The translations under genes were made by a program, and so were the position numbers. Of a DNA stretch of 11,588 nt, positions 6,079 to 11,588 are shown piece by piece; within the stretch, counting starts at the first letter, position 1, and each line of letters begins with the position of its first letter. The stretch spans positions 1 to 11,588 of the forward strand of contig JAESSV010000226.1 of assembly GCA_016763895.1 (NCBI GenBank). Direction: 5' to 3'. The notes under the pieces are model-generated. The model was not told the DNA's origin, ran no database searches, and worked only from the letters and a program-made list of their open reading frames with translations. The DNA comes from Magnetovibrio sp. (GTDB taxonomy: Bacteria; Pseudomonadota; Alphaproteobacteria; Rhodospirillales; Magnetovibrionaceae).

Positions 6079-8724
6079 TTAACGTGTTGCCGTAAGGCTC
6101 TGATAAATTGATCCCGGTTTGTTGATGTCGGAACAGGTTCCTTGTTCGACGACGCGTCCTTCTTGCATCACAATGGCCTTGTCAAATTTATGGGCGAGGC
6201 TGGCCGTGTTGAGCACCCATAATAAGCCGCGTTCCCCTGAATCCTTGAAAATATTGTCCATCATCTCGGCTTCTTGGCTGGGCGAGAAAATTGACGTTGC
6301 GCCGTCAAGAACCAACAGGTCAGATTTTTTCAACAGGGCTCGGGCGATGGCGATTTTTTGCCGTTGTGTCCCTGAAAGTCGGCTTCCGCCAATGCCAACT
6401 TGAGCCTCAAGCCCGGCTTCAAGGATGTCAAATTTAAGATCAAAGGCTTCGACGGCCTCGGTCACCATGTCATTAATTTTTCGCTCAGCCTGGGGCTTGC
6501 CATAAATCACTTTGCCAAAAAGCAAATTATCTTGGATAGAAGCCAGTGAATTATAGCTTGTTTCATCAAAAAATGCGACATCGGCCTTCATATGGTCCGG
6601 AAGGTTTTGCGCAAAAATATGACGCGCTTTTAAGATATCTTGTTGAATGGCCTCATCAATTAACCCAAGACGATGGCGCGCCGTCACCAGACTGAACGGC
6701 AGCTTTGCCAGCATCGATTTATCATCTTCTGTTAAGCTGGAAATCCCATCTGCATCGATGATGCGCACGCAATGCACATAATGGGGCAATTCTTCTGGTT
6801 CGATGAAGCTGAAGCGTCTGAAAAATTCATGCTCGGGCGGAATGTCTTGAAACATATCGACCATGATGTCAGCCAGCTGGGCCCCAATGTCGATAAATTT
6901 TTCATAAAGACCAACTCGGTTCAATGTTTCTATCACATAAGCATTGGTGCTGAGGTGTGCGACGCCAAGTTCATCCGACAATGGCGTGCCAAAAAGCAAG
7001 TTTTCGGCGACAGACAGGTTGGAATTATAGTGGCCGTGATGGAAGGGTTCAAACAAAGATTCCATATTGGCTTTGCGAAGCGCATTGTGAAGGTGCACGC
7101 GGGCCTTCAAAATACGTGCGGTAACATCATTGTTTTCTTGTGGGTCGATGGACTGATTTAGCCCAAGTTTATAGAGGCTGTTTTCTAAGCCCACGACGGC
7201 AAGCGTTTCATGCAGCCGGGTTGTCAGTTGCTTTGGCCCTGTGACGCCCGCAGCTTGATAATCGATCCAGTCAGACGCAAAGTCATGAACGGCATTTCCA
7301 GAAGCAAGCGCTTCCTCGTTCCAAAGCTTTTGGGCCTCTGCACCTTCACAATCATATTCAGGGGCGATCATCGGTTCGTGTTTTAGGCCATATAACAAAT
7401 TGTCTCTTACGCTTCCCGAAAACAAGGATGCATTTTCTCCAACATAGGCAAATCTGCGTCCGGTAATGGCTTCGTGCAGGGGCGCCATATTTTCATCGCC
7501 AATTTTAATGCGTCCCGAATCAGCGCTTAATAATCTGGATGCAATTTGGGAAAGTTCACTGCCGCCGATGCCATCCGTGCTGAGGATACAAACTTTTTGG
7601 CCGATGTTTAATTGAAAGGTTGCCCCCTCAAGGACCGAAATGCCGTTGTCGCTTTCCAGATTCAAAAAGCTTGCATTCAAGGTTTTGTTCATAAGCGGCA
7701 GAACTTCGGTGCCCACGCCTTGTTGCGAACTTTTGTACATTCCACGGGGGCGAAATTGGTCGACCAATTGGCGATATTTGATCTTGGCATTTTCCATCCC
7801 TTGATAGTACGTGAGCAAATCTTTCCAAGGGTCAGACAAATCCTTGTAAGCCGCAAGAACCGCGACCAAGGCGCCGAAAGACAGCTGATTTTCGATGACC
7901 AAATATCCCCCTATGGAATAAAACATAAAGGGCGTCATTTGAGCGAGAAAATTATTGAGGAATTTAATGACAAATTTCTTGCGATAAATTTCATAACGAA
8001 TTTTATAAATATCACCAAGGCCTCGGGATAAATTTGCACGTTCATATTCAGACGTATCATTTGCATGAACTTCCTTGATCCCCGAAATGGTTTCACCCAA
8101 CTGTTCGGAAAGTTTACGCACCGCAAGGACGCGTTTTTTACCCAGTATATTCACTCTTTTTTGCAATTTGGGTATGACGTACATTTGTAAGGGATAAAGG
8201 GCAATTGCGGCCATGCCCAAATACGGATTCTGGATGAACATGAAAATAAGGATGGTTAACATCCGACCGCCTTCAAGGGCGGGAACGGCAACGGCATCGC
8301 CGATGAACCCACCCAGGGGTTCGACTTCTGCCGTGATCATGGTGATGATTTCGCCTTGGGACATTTTTCGAAAATGGGGCAACGGAAACCGCATCACCTG
8401 GCTGCCAAGTTCATAACGAAGCCGCCGCAACATGCGTTCACCCAACAGACCTTTGTAAACGCTGATCACGTACTTAAAGGCGCCATTGATCAAGACCAAA
8501 CCGAGAAAGGCAAAACACAAGGTCAATAAAAATTCAATTTGATTCAGGTCATAGCCATGAAAATTGACCGGAAAATTACGCCCACCAATTGCATCATTTA
8601 TGATCTCCTTGGGCATTTCCAAGATCGCATATAAAAAGGGCATAGATACTATGATCAACACCAATAGCGTGACTTGTTGCCGCATGCTGTAGGACGTGAT
8701 GAATTTGAAAATAGTCTGCTTCAT
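6079..8724 (-). CDS. ABC exporter-like protein with degenerate, insertion-containing nucleotide-binding domain
   Basis: 881-residue type-I exporter-style half-transporter, clearly longer than the usual 570-620. Residues about 18-310 form an ABC_membrane domain with hydrophobic helices near 18-35, 64-90, 153-165, 168-185 and 258-295. The nucleotide-binding domain (about 345-875) is abnormal. The Walker A position reads LSTDGIGGSE (381-390), with Gly388 where Lys is expected. The Q-loop Gln is Glu430. Walker B is LLVLDGATS (803-811), with Gly808 for the catalytic Glu. The H-loop His is Asn839. The signature LSGTQ (783-787) is near normal. Between the Q-loop and signature lies an insertion of roughly 280 residues with internal repeats. 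ATP hydrolysis seems unlikely; it may need a canonical partner or act as a sensor or scaffold. I recall similar long proteins in other alphaproteobacteria, some fused to a cNMP domain; this is unverified. Substrate unknown; flanking genes suggest glycan export. Confidence 0.85.
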   Translation of the reverse strand: MKQTIFKFITSYSMRQQVTLLVLIIVSMPFLYAILEMPKEIINDAIGGRNFPVNFHGYDLNQIEFLLTLCFAFLGLVLINGAFKYVISVYKGLLGERMLRRLRYELGSQVMRFPLPHFRKMSQGEIITMITAEVEPLGGFIGDAVAVPALEGGRMLTILIFMFIQNPYLGMAAIALYPLQMYVIPKLQKRVNILGKKRVLAVRKLSEQLGETISGIKEVHANDTSEYERANLSRGLGDIYKIRYEIYRKKFVIKFLNNFLAQMTPFMFYSIGGYLVIENQLSFGALVAVLAAYKDLSDPWKDLLTYYQGMENAKIKYRQLVDQFRPRGMYKSSQQGVGTEVLPLMNKTLNASFLNLESDNGISVLEGATFQLNIGQKVCILSTDGIGGSELSQIASRLLSADSGRIKIGDENMAPLHEAITGRRFAYVGENASLFSGSVRDNLLYGLKHEPMIAPEYDCEGAEAQKLWNEEALASGNAVHDFASDWIDYQAAGVTGPKQLTTRLHETLAVVGLENSLYKLGLNQSIDPQENNDVTARILKARVHLHNALRKANMESLFEPFHHGHYNSNLSVAENLLFGTPLSDELGVAHLSTNAYVIETLNRVGLYEKFIDIGAQLADIMVDMFQDIPPEHEFFRRFSFIEPEELPHYVHCVRIIDADGISSLTEDDKSMLAKLPFSLVTARHRLGLIDEAIQQDILKARHIFAQNLPDHMKADVAFFDETSYNSLASIQDNLLFGKVIYGKPQAERKINDMVTEAVEAFDLKFDILEAGLEAQVGIGGSRLSGTQRQKIAIARALLKKSDLLVLDGATSIFSPSQEAEMMDNIFKDSGERGLLWVLNTASLAHKFDKAIVMQEGRVVEQGTCSDINKPGSIYQSLTATR
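6292..6321 (-). other. Degenerate Walker B / D-loop of the ABC protein
   Basis: Encodes residues 802-811. The Walker B Asp807 is kept, but the following catalytic Glu is Gly808. The D-loop that follows reads SIFS instead of SALD. The signature LSGTQRQK lies 20 residues upstream, the normal spacing. Confidence 0.85.
6370..6636 (-). repeat. Internal protein repeat unit C of the ABC protein
   Basis: Encodes residues 697-785. Landmarks are ILKAR (697-701), YNS (724-726), DNLLFG (732-737) and EAVEAFDL (756-763), running directly into the signature motif. This copy has the spacing to the signature (about 46 residues) closest to an ordinary ABC helical subdomain, so it may be the functional one. 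Confidence 0.65.
6850..7113 (-). repeat. Internal protein repeat unit B of the ABC protein
   Basis: Encodes residues 538-625. Landmarks in order are ILKAR (538-542), YNS (566-568), ENLLFG (574-579) and ETLNRVGL (599-606). They match unit C in order and spacing (ILKAR to NLLFG 37 versus 36 residues), which points to a diverged direct duplication with a period of about 158-159 residues. Confidence 0.65.
7141..7425 (-). repeat. Internal protein repeat unit A of the ABC protein
   Basis: Encodes residues 434-528. It opens with LFSGSVRDNLLYG, the normal segment just after the Q-loop, and later contains ETLAVVGL (506-513) followed by a GL pair. The same two landmarks recur in units B and C. This copy is the least regular: 64 residues separate its two landmarks, against about 24 in the others. 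Confidence 0.55.
7555..7587 (-). other. Degenerate Walker A site of the ABC protein
   Basis: Encodes residues 380-390. Aligned by hand with the canonical GxxGxGK(S/T), the first Gly is Ser382, the Lys is Gly388 and the terminal Thr is Glu390. The preceding GQKVCI and following LSQIASRLL keep the family pattern, so the alignment register is secure and the losses are real substitutions, not a frame problem. Confidence 0.85.
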
Positions 8725-8923
8725 AGTGCCTGCTATATTCTTATGTTATTTTTAGGTGATGCGCCCATGTGTTGTGTCCATGTATTGCATGATTTCGGAG
8801 TATTGTCGGTGTGTTGCCCGATTTCGGTTATTTATATCTTCGTCTTGGACGCCAAAGAGTTACACTATCATATAGAATACAAGGTCAGGCGAGCCTAATA
8901 ATCCAAAAACAAACTATTTTTCG

Positions 8924-8935
8924 ACAATTCATTGT
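8924..8935. promoter_or_regulatory. Short dyad ACAAT-TC-ATTGT, possible operator
   Basis: Perfect 5-2-5 inverted repeat in the divergent intergenic region, about 90 bases before the glycosyltransferase start. Size and position would suit a dimeric regulator, but an arm of 5 is common by chance in AT-rich DNA. Confidence 0.2.
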
Positions 8936-8992
8936 AACTTCACTTCTGTCAGTGGCGAATACAACTATATATTATCTAAGTATTACTGGATA

Positions 8993-9005
8993 ATTATTCA
9001 ATAAT
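8993..9005. promoter_or_regulatory. Short dyad ATTATT-C-AATAAT
   Basis: Perfect 6-1-6 inverted repeat just before the ribosome site of the glycosyltransferase gene; it overlaps the ATG at 9004. It could be an operator in the leader, or chance in AT-rich sequence. Confidence 0.2.
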
Positions 9006-9015
9006 GAGTTTATAC

Positions 9016-9020
9016 GGAGG
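9016..9020 (+). promoter_or_regulatory. Shine-Dalgarno GGAGG deciding the start at 9025
   Basis: A strong GGAGG lies 4 bases before the ATG at 9025. The in-frame ATG at 9004 has only AT-rich sequence upstream and would put this site inside the coding region. The residues from 9025 (MRQARLLMYSHDT) also match the usual beginning of the family. Confidence 0.7.
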
Positions 9021-9024
9021 ATGC

Positions 9025-10239
9025 ATGAGACAGGCTCGACTTTTGATGTATAGCCATGACACGTATGGCCTTGGGCATTTGCGCCGCTGTCGGACAATTG
9101 CTCATTCCCTTGTTGATTATTTTGATAATTTATCCGTATTAATTGTCTCCGGATCACCGATTATTGGCTCTTTTGATTTCCACCCTCGGGTGGATTTCGT
9201 GCGCATTCCCGGTGCCGTGAAATTAGACAGTGGTAAATATGCTTCTTTAAACCCTGCGATTGGAATTGATGATCAAATATCCATGCGGGCTTCGTTGCTC
9301 AAGCAATCCGCCGAAGTTTATAAACCAGACATCTTCCTTATTGATAAAGAACCGTTGGGCTTGAGGGGGGAAGCGAAAGACACGCTGGTGATGCTCAAAG
9401 CCCGGGGAACGCGCTTGGTTCTGGGCATTCGGGATGTTATGGACGAACCGCAAAAGCTTGCCGCCGAGTGGGATCGCAAGAATGTCATACCGGCTTTGGA
9501 AGATTTGTATGACAATATTTGGATTTATGGCCTAGAGCAAATTTACAATCCTTTAAAAGGATTGGGGCTCAGTCAGGCTGTTAAAGATAAAATGACCTAT
9601 ACGGGCTATCTGCACCGGTCGGCGTCAACCTCGCGCATCAATCAACACAGCCACAAGCTTTTGGAAGATGTTCCCTACATTTTGGTGACAACGGGCGGCG
9701 GCGGCGATGGTGTGCAATTGATCGATTGGGTTTTGCGGGCTTATGAACATGACCCCGATATTCCCTATCCGGCCAGCCTTGTGTTGGGTCCGTTCATGAA
9801 TGTAAATCAACAGAACACATTCATCGACCGGGTCAACCGTCTTGAAAAAGTCAGCGCCGTGACGTTCGACGCAAATATTGAAGATTTGTTAGAAGGGGCC
9901 ATTGGTGTTGTGTCTATGGGCGGTTACAACACATTTTGTGAATTGTTATCCTTTGATAATCCGGGATTGATTGTTCCCAGAACCGTGCCGCGTCTGGAAC
10001 AACATATCCGGGCTTCGCGGGCTCAAGAACTGGGCCTTTGTGAAATGTTGATGCCCGAAGAAACCTATGATGCCGAACGCATGGCCAAGGCTCTGCATAA
10101 TTTAGCCAGTCAATCGAAACCATCCGAAGTCCATATCCCCGGACTCTTGGGCGGCTTGTCGGTCATCAACATGATGATGGAACGATATCTCAGGCCAGAA
10201 GACAGCAACGCCCTACCTTTAACCGTTGTGAGTTCGTGA
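9025..10239 (+). CDS. COG4671-type MurG-like glycosyltransferase (GT-B fold)
   Basis: 404-residue predicted cytoplasmic glycosyltransferase. The N-terminus YSHDTYGLGHLRRC (9-22) is the glycine- and histidine-containing acceptor loop of the COG4671 'predicted glycosyl transferase' group. The middle has FLIDKEPLGLRGE (104-116). The C-terminal half resembles GT28/MurG: VTTGGGGDG (221-229), LGPFMN (254-259), VSMGGYNTFCELL (296-308) and the donor-site stretch VPRTVPRLEQHIRA (317-330). Start chosen at 9025 because of the GGAGG at 9016; an in-frame ATG at 9004 would add 7 residues. First gene of the rightward operon; the following GT4 gene begins at the base after its TGA. No enzymatic activity is established for this group to my knowledge, so sugar donor and acceptor are open. 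Confidence 0.88.
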   Translation: MRQARLLMYSHDTYGLGHLRRCRTIAHSLVDYFDNLSVLIVSGSPIIGSFDFHPRVDFVRIPGAVKLDSGKYASLNPAIGIDDQISMRASLLKQSAEVYKPDIFLIDKEPLGLRGEAKDTLVMLKARGTRLVLGIRDVMDEPQKLAAEWDRKNVIPALEDLYDNIWIYGLEQIYNPLKGLGLSQAVKDKMTYTGYLHRSASTSRINQHSHKLLEDVPYILVTTGGGGDGVQLIDWVLRAYEHDPDIPYPASLVLGPFMNVNQQNTFIDRVNRLEKVSAVTFDANIEDLLEGAIGVVSMGGYNTFCELLSFDNPGLIVPRTVPRLEQHIRASRAQELGLCEMLMPEETYDAERMAKALHNLASQSKPSEVHIPGLLGGLSVINMMMERYLRPEDSNALPLTVVSS

Positions 10240-11496
10240 ATGATGAATACACCTGTTGCATTTGTCTTAAAAGGTTACCCAAGGCTTTCGGAAACATTCA
10301 TCGCTCAAGAAATTTTGGCGCTGGAACAGCAAGGCCTAGATATTCGATTATATTCATTAAGGCACCCAACCGATGCCACCCGCCACCCCATTCATGATGA
10401 AATAAAAGCTGTTCCAAACTATCTGCCCGAATATCTTTACCAAGCCCCAATGCGTTTGGTGAAAGCTTGGATGTCGGTGCGGTTAAAGCCCGGGTACAAG
10501 GCTGTGCGGGCCATTTGGTTTAAGGATTTGTGGCGTGACCGTACGGTGAACCGGGTTCGTCGCATCGGCCAGGCGATTATTCTTGCCGATGAATTGCCCG
10601 ATGAGGTGCGCCATATACACGCTCATTTTCTGCATACTCCGGCTTCGGTTGCGCGGTATGCTGCACGGATTTTAGACATACCGTGGAGCTGTTCCGCCCA
10701 TGCAAAAGACATCTGGACGTCGCCCGAATGGGAACTTCGTGAAAAGCTTAAGGATTGCAAGTGGTTGGTGACGTGCACAAAATTTAATGCTGAATTTCTG
10801 GCTCAATTATCAACTGACCCGACCCGCGTTGAGCTGGTTTACCATGGCCTTGATTTTTCTCGATTTACACCCCCCAAACATTTGGCAAATGGCCAAGATG
10901 GCAGCAATGCTGAAAATCCTGTTCATTTGATTTGTGTTGGCCGCGCCGTTGCAAAAAAAGGTCATGCCCGTTTGTTGGAGGCTTTGACACTTTTGCCCCA
11001 AGACTTGCATTGGACCTTGGATTTGATCGGGGGTGGTGAATTGATTGAACCGTTGAAACAACAAGCGACAAGACATGGCTTAGCGGATCGGATCGTTTGG
11101 TCAGGTGCCTTGGCACAACAAGACGTCTTGGTGCGCTATCAAAACGCGGATCTATTTGTGCTCAACAGTCTGGTCACCGGCAACGGGGACCGGGATGGCT
11201 TGCCCAATGTGTTGATGGAAGCTCAAAGCCAACGTCTTGCGTGTTTGTCCACACAAATATCGGCGATTCCTGAATTGATTGAACAAGACGTTACGGGTGT
11301 TTTGGTGCCGTCCGAAGACAATCAGGCGTTGGCCACCGCATTGGAAAAATTAATTCGCAATCCTCAACTCCGTCAACGTTTGGGCCAAGCCGGGTTCGAC
11401 CGTGTGCATGATCAATTTGATTTCAAAGGCGGCGTTGGTCAACTGATGCATCGTTTTCAAGGTGCCCCAAATTCTTTTCAGAACGTGGCAGAGTGA
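10240..11496 (+). CDS. GT4-family glycosyltransferase (WcaL/AmsK-like)
   Basis: 418-residue GT-B glycosyltransferase resembling those of colanic acid or amylovoran assembly. The N-terminal KGYPRLSETFIAQEI (11-25) is the hallmark of this subgroup. HIHAHF (125-130) and SAHAKDIW (152-159) form the acceptor-side pocket. VYHGLDFSRF (200-209) is the linker, CVGRAVAKKGHARLLEAL (232-249) opens the second domain, and DGLPNVLMEA carries the acidic pair Asp319-x7-Glu327, a variant of E-x7-E, followed by IPELI and GVLVPSED. No signal or membrane helix. The ATG abuts the previous TGA, and a second ATG follows immediately at 10243 as an alternative start. The next glycosyltransferase gene starts 6 bases after the stop, so the three form one transcription unit. 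Confidence 0.92.
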   Translation: MMNTPVAFVLKGYPRLSETFIAQEILALEQQGLDIRLYSLRHPTDATRHPIHDEIKAVPNYLPEYLYQAPMRLVKAWMSVRLKPGYKAVRAIWFKDLWRDRTVNRVRRIGQAIILADELPDEVRHIHAHFLHTPASVARYAARILDIPWSCSAHAKDIWTSPEWELREKLKDCKWLVTCTKFNAEFLAQLSTDPTRVELVYHGLDFSRFTPPKHLANGQDGSNAENPVHLICVGRAVAKKGHARLLEALTLLPQDLHWTLDLIGGGELIEPLKQQATRHGLADRIVWSGALAQQDVLVRYQNADLFVLNSLVTGNGDRDGLPNVLMEAQSQRLACLSTQISAIPELIEQDVTGVLVPSEDNQALATALEKLIRNPQLRQRLGQAGFDRVHDQFDFKGGVGQLMHRFQGAPNSFQNVAE

Positions 11497-11502
11497 GGTC
11501 GT

Positions 11503-11588
11503 ATGAACATTGCCTTTTATGCGCCCCTTAAACCGCCCACCCACCCATCACCCTCTGGGGATCGGCGAATGGCGCGTTTGTTGATCCA
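11503..11588 (+). CDS. Probable glycosyltransferase, 3' part outside window
   Basis: Open frame from ATG 11503 to the right edge, 28 complete codons. GAGG at 11495-11498, overlapping the previous stop, is a usable ribosome site with 4-base spacing. The start MNIAFYAPLKPP followed by PSGDRRMARLL looks like the beginning of a GT-B glycosyltransferase often found after a COG4671 protein in alphaproteobacteria (from memory). Too short to assign a family firmly. Confidence 0.6.
   Translation, partial: MNIAFYAPLKPPTHPSPSGDRRMARLLI

Larger units (their letters stand above)
8725..9024. promoter_or_regulatory. Divergent AT-rich intergenic region
   Basis: About 300 bases between the divergently transcribed ABC gene and the second glycosyltransferase operon. 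It must contain promoters for both directions, but none can be named with confidence: TATA-like strings such as 8966-8973 (+) and TATGAT near 8870 (- strand) lack a matching -35. Visible structure is a repeated GATTTCGG (8791-8798 and 8820-8827) and the short dyads listed separately. Short ORFs reaching into it have no family resemblance. The ABC start is preceded on its strand by a weak AGCAGG. Confidence 0.5.

Noticed and set aside
6772..7161. 129-codon open frame on the + strand within the ABC gene
   Set aside because: Shadow of the ABC coding strand, no ribosome site or family resemblance. It overlaps the insertion, so I checked whether the insertion might be an artefact of a wrong frame, but the - strand frame stays open throughout and contains the repeated motifs.
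7612..8031. 139-codon open frame on the + strand within the ABC gene
   Set aside because: Antisense to the membrane domain of the ABC protein; no recognisable motif.
8845..8876. Possible + strand promoter, TTGGAC followed by TATCAT or TATAGA
   Set aside because: The -35 matches only three consensus positions and the spacers are 15 or 20; not distinguishable from AT-rich background.
8887..8896. AGGC-GA-GCCT inverted repeat
   Set aside because: Four-base arms with a 2-base centre, expected often by chance.
8674..8898. Short + strand ORF running from the ABC gene start into the intergenic region
   Set aside because: Cys-rich low-complexity translation, overlaps the ABC start on the opposite strand, no Shine-Dalgarno.
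1..11588. CRISPR arrays, tRNA or rRNA genes, insertion sequences, attachment sites
   Set aside because: No regularly spaced repeats, tRNA-like folds, transposase genes or terminal inverted repeats were seen.

Overview
The window looks like a chromosomal surface-polysaccharide (exopolysaccharide, capsule or O-antigen) biosynthesis region from a Gram-negative bacterium. I favour an alphaproteobacterium of Rhodospirillales type, because of the overall protein style, the intermediate GC and the kind of glycosyltransferases present. This assignment is inference; there is no rRNA or other marker gene to confirm it.

Region 1 (2-5581, + strand) is a tightly packed operon that enters from the left edge. 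It holds an asparagine-synthase-like amidotransferase missing its N-terminus, a GT4 glycosyltransferase, and three consecutive nucleotide-sugar genes recognisable as WbpB/WlbA (UDP-GlcNAcA 3-dehydrogenase), WbpD/WlbB (3-N-acetyltransferase) and WbpE/WlbC (PLP 3-aminotransferase). The joins are an ATGA overlap, a 32-bp gap, a TAATG overlap and a direct abutment. Together the last three convert UDP-GlcNAc-uronic acid to UDP-2,3-diacetamido-2,3-dideoxyglucuronic acid. The upstream 6-dehydrogenase (WbpA) and any 2-epimerase (WbpI) are not in the window. The amidotransferase may convert the carboxylate of such a uronic acid to a uronamide.

Region 2 (5623-8724, - strand) is convergent with region 1 and is the most unusual part. 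An 881-residue type-I ABC exporter-like protein is followed 18 bp later by a 145-residue cyclic-nucleotide-binding domain protein. The nucleotide-binding domain has lost the Walker A lysine, the Walker B glutamate and the H-loop histidine, but keeps a near-normal signature motif. It also carries an insertion of roughly 280 residues containing diverged internal repeats. The two ORFs are in the same frame, separated by one TAA and six sense codons, so they look like a split, or unsplit, version of one ABC-cNMP-sensor protein.

Region 3 (8725-9024) is an AT-rich divergent intergenic space with two short dyads and one good Shine-Dalgarno; no convincing promoter can be read by eye. Region 4 (9025-11588, + strand) is a second glycosyltransferase operon: a COG4671-type MurG-like GT-B protein, a GT4 protein of WcaL/AmsK type, and the first 28 codons of a third probable glycosyltransferase that runs off the right edge.

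Working model (inference): regions 1 and 4 make and assemble a glycan containing diacetamido-uronic acid or uronamide. The cyclic-nucleotide-linked degenerate ABC protein in between may regulate or take part in export or assembly of that or a related product.
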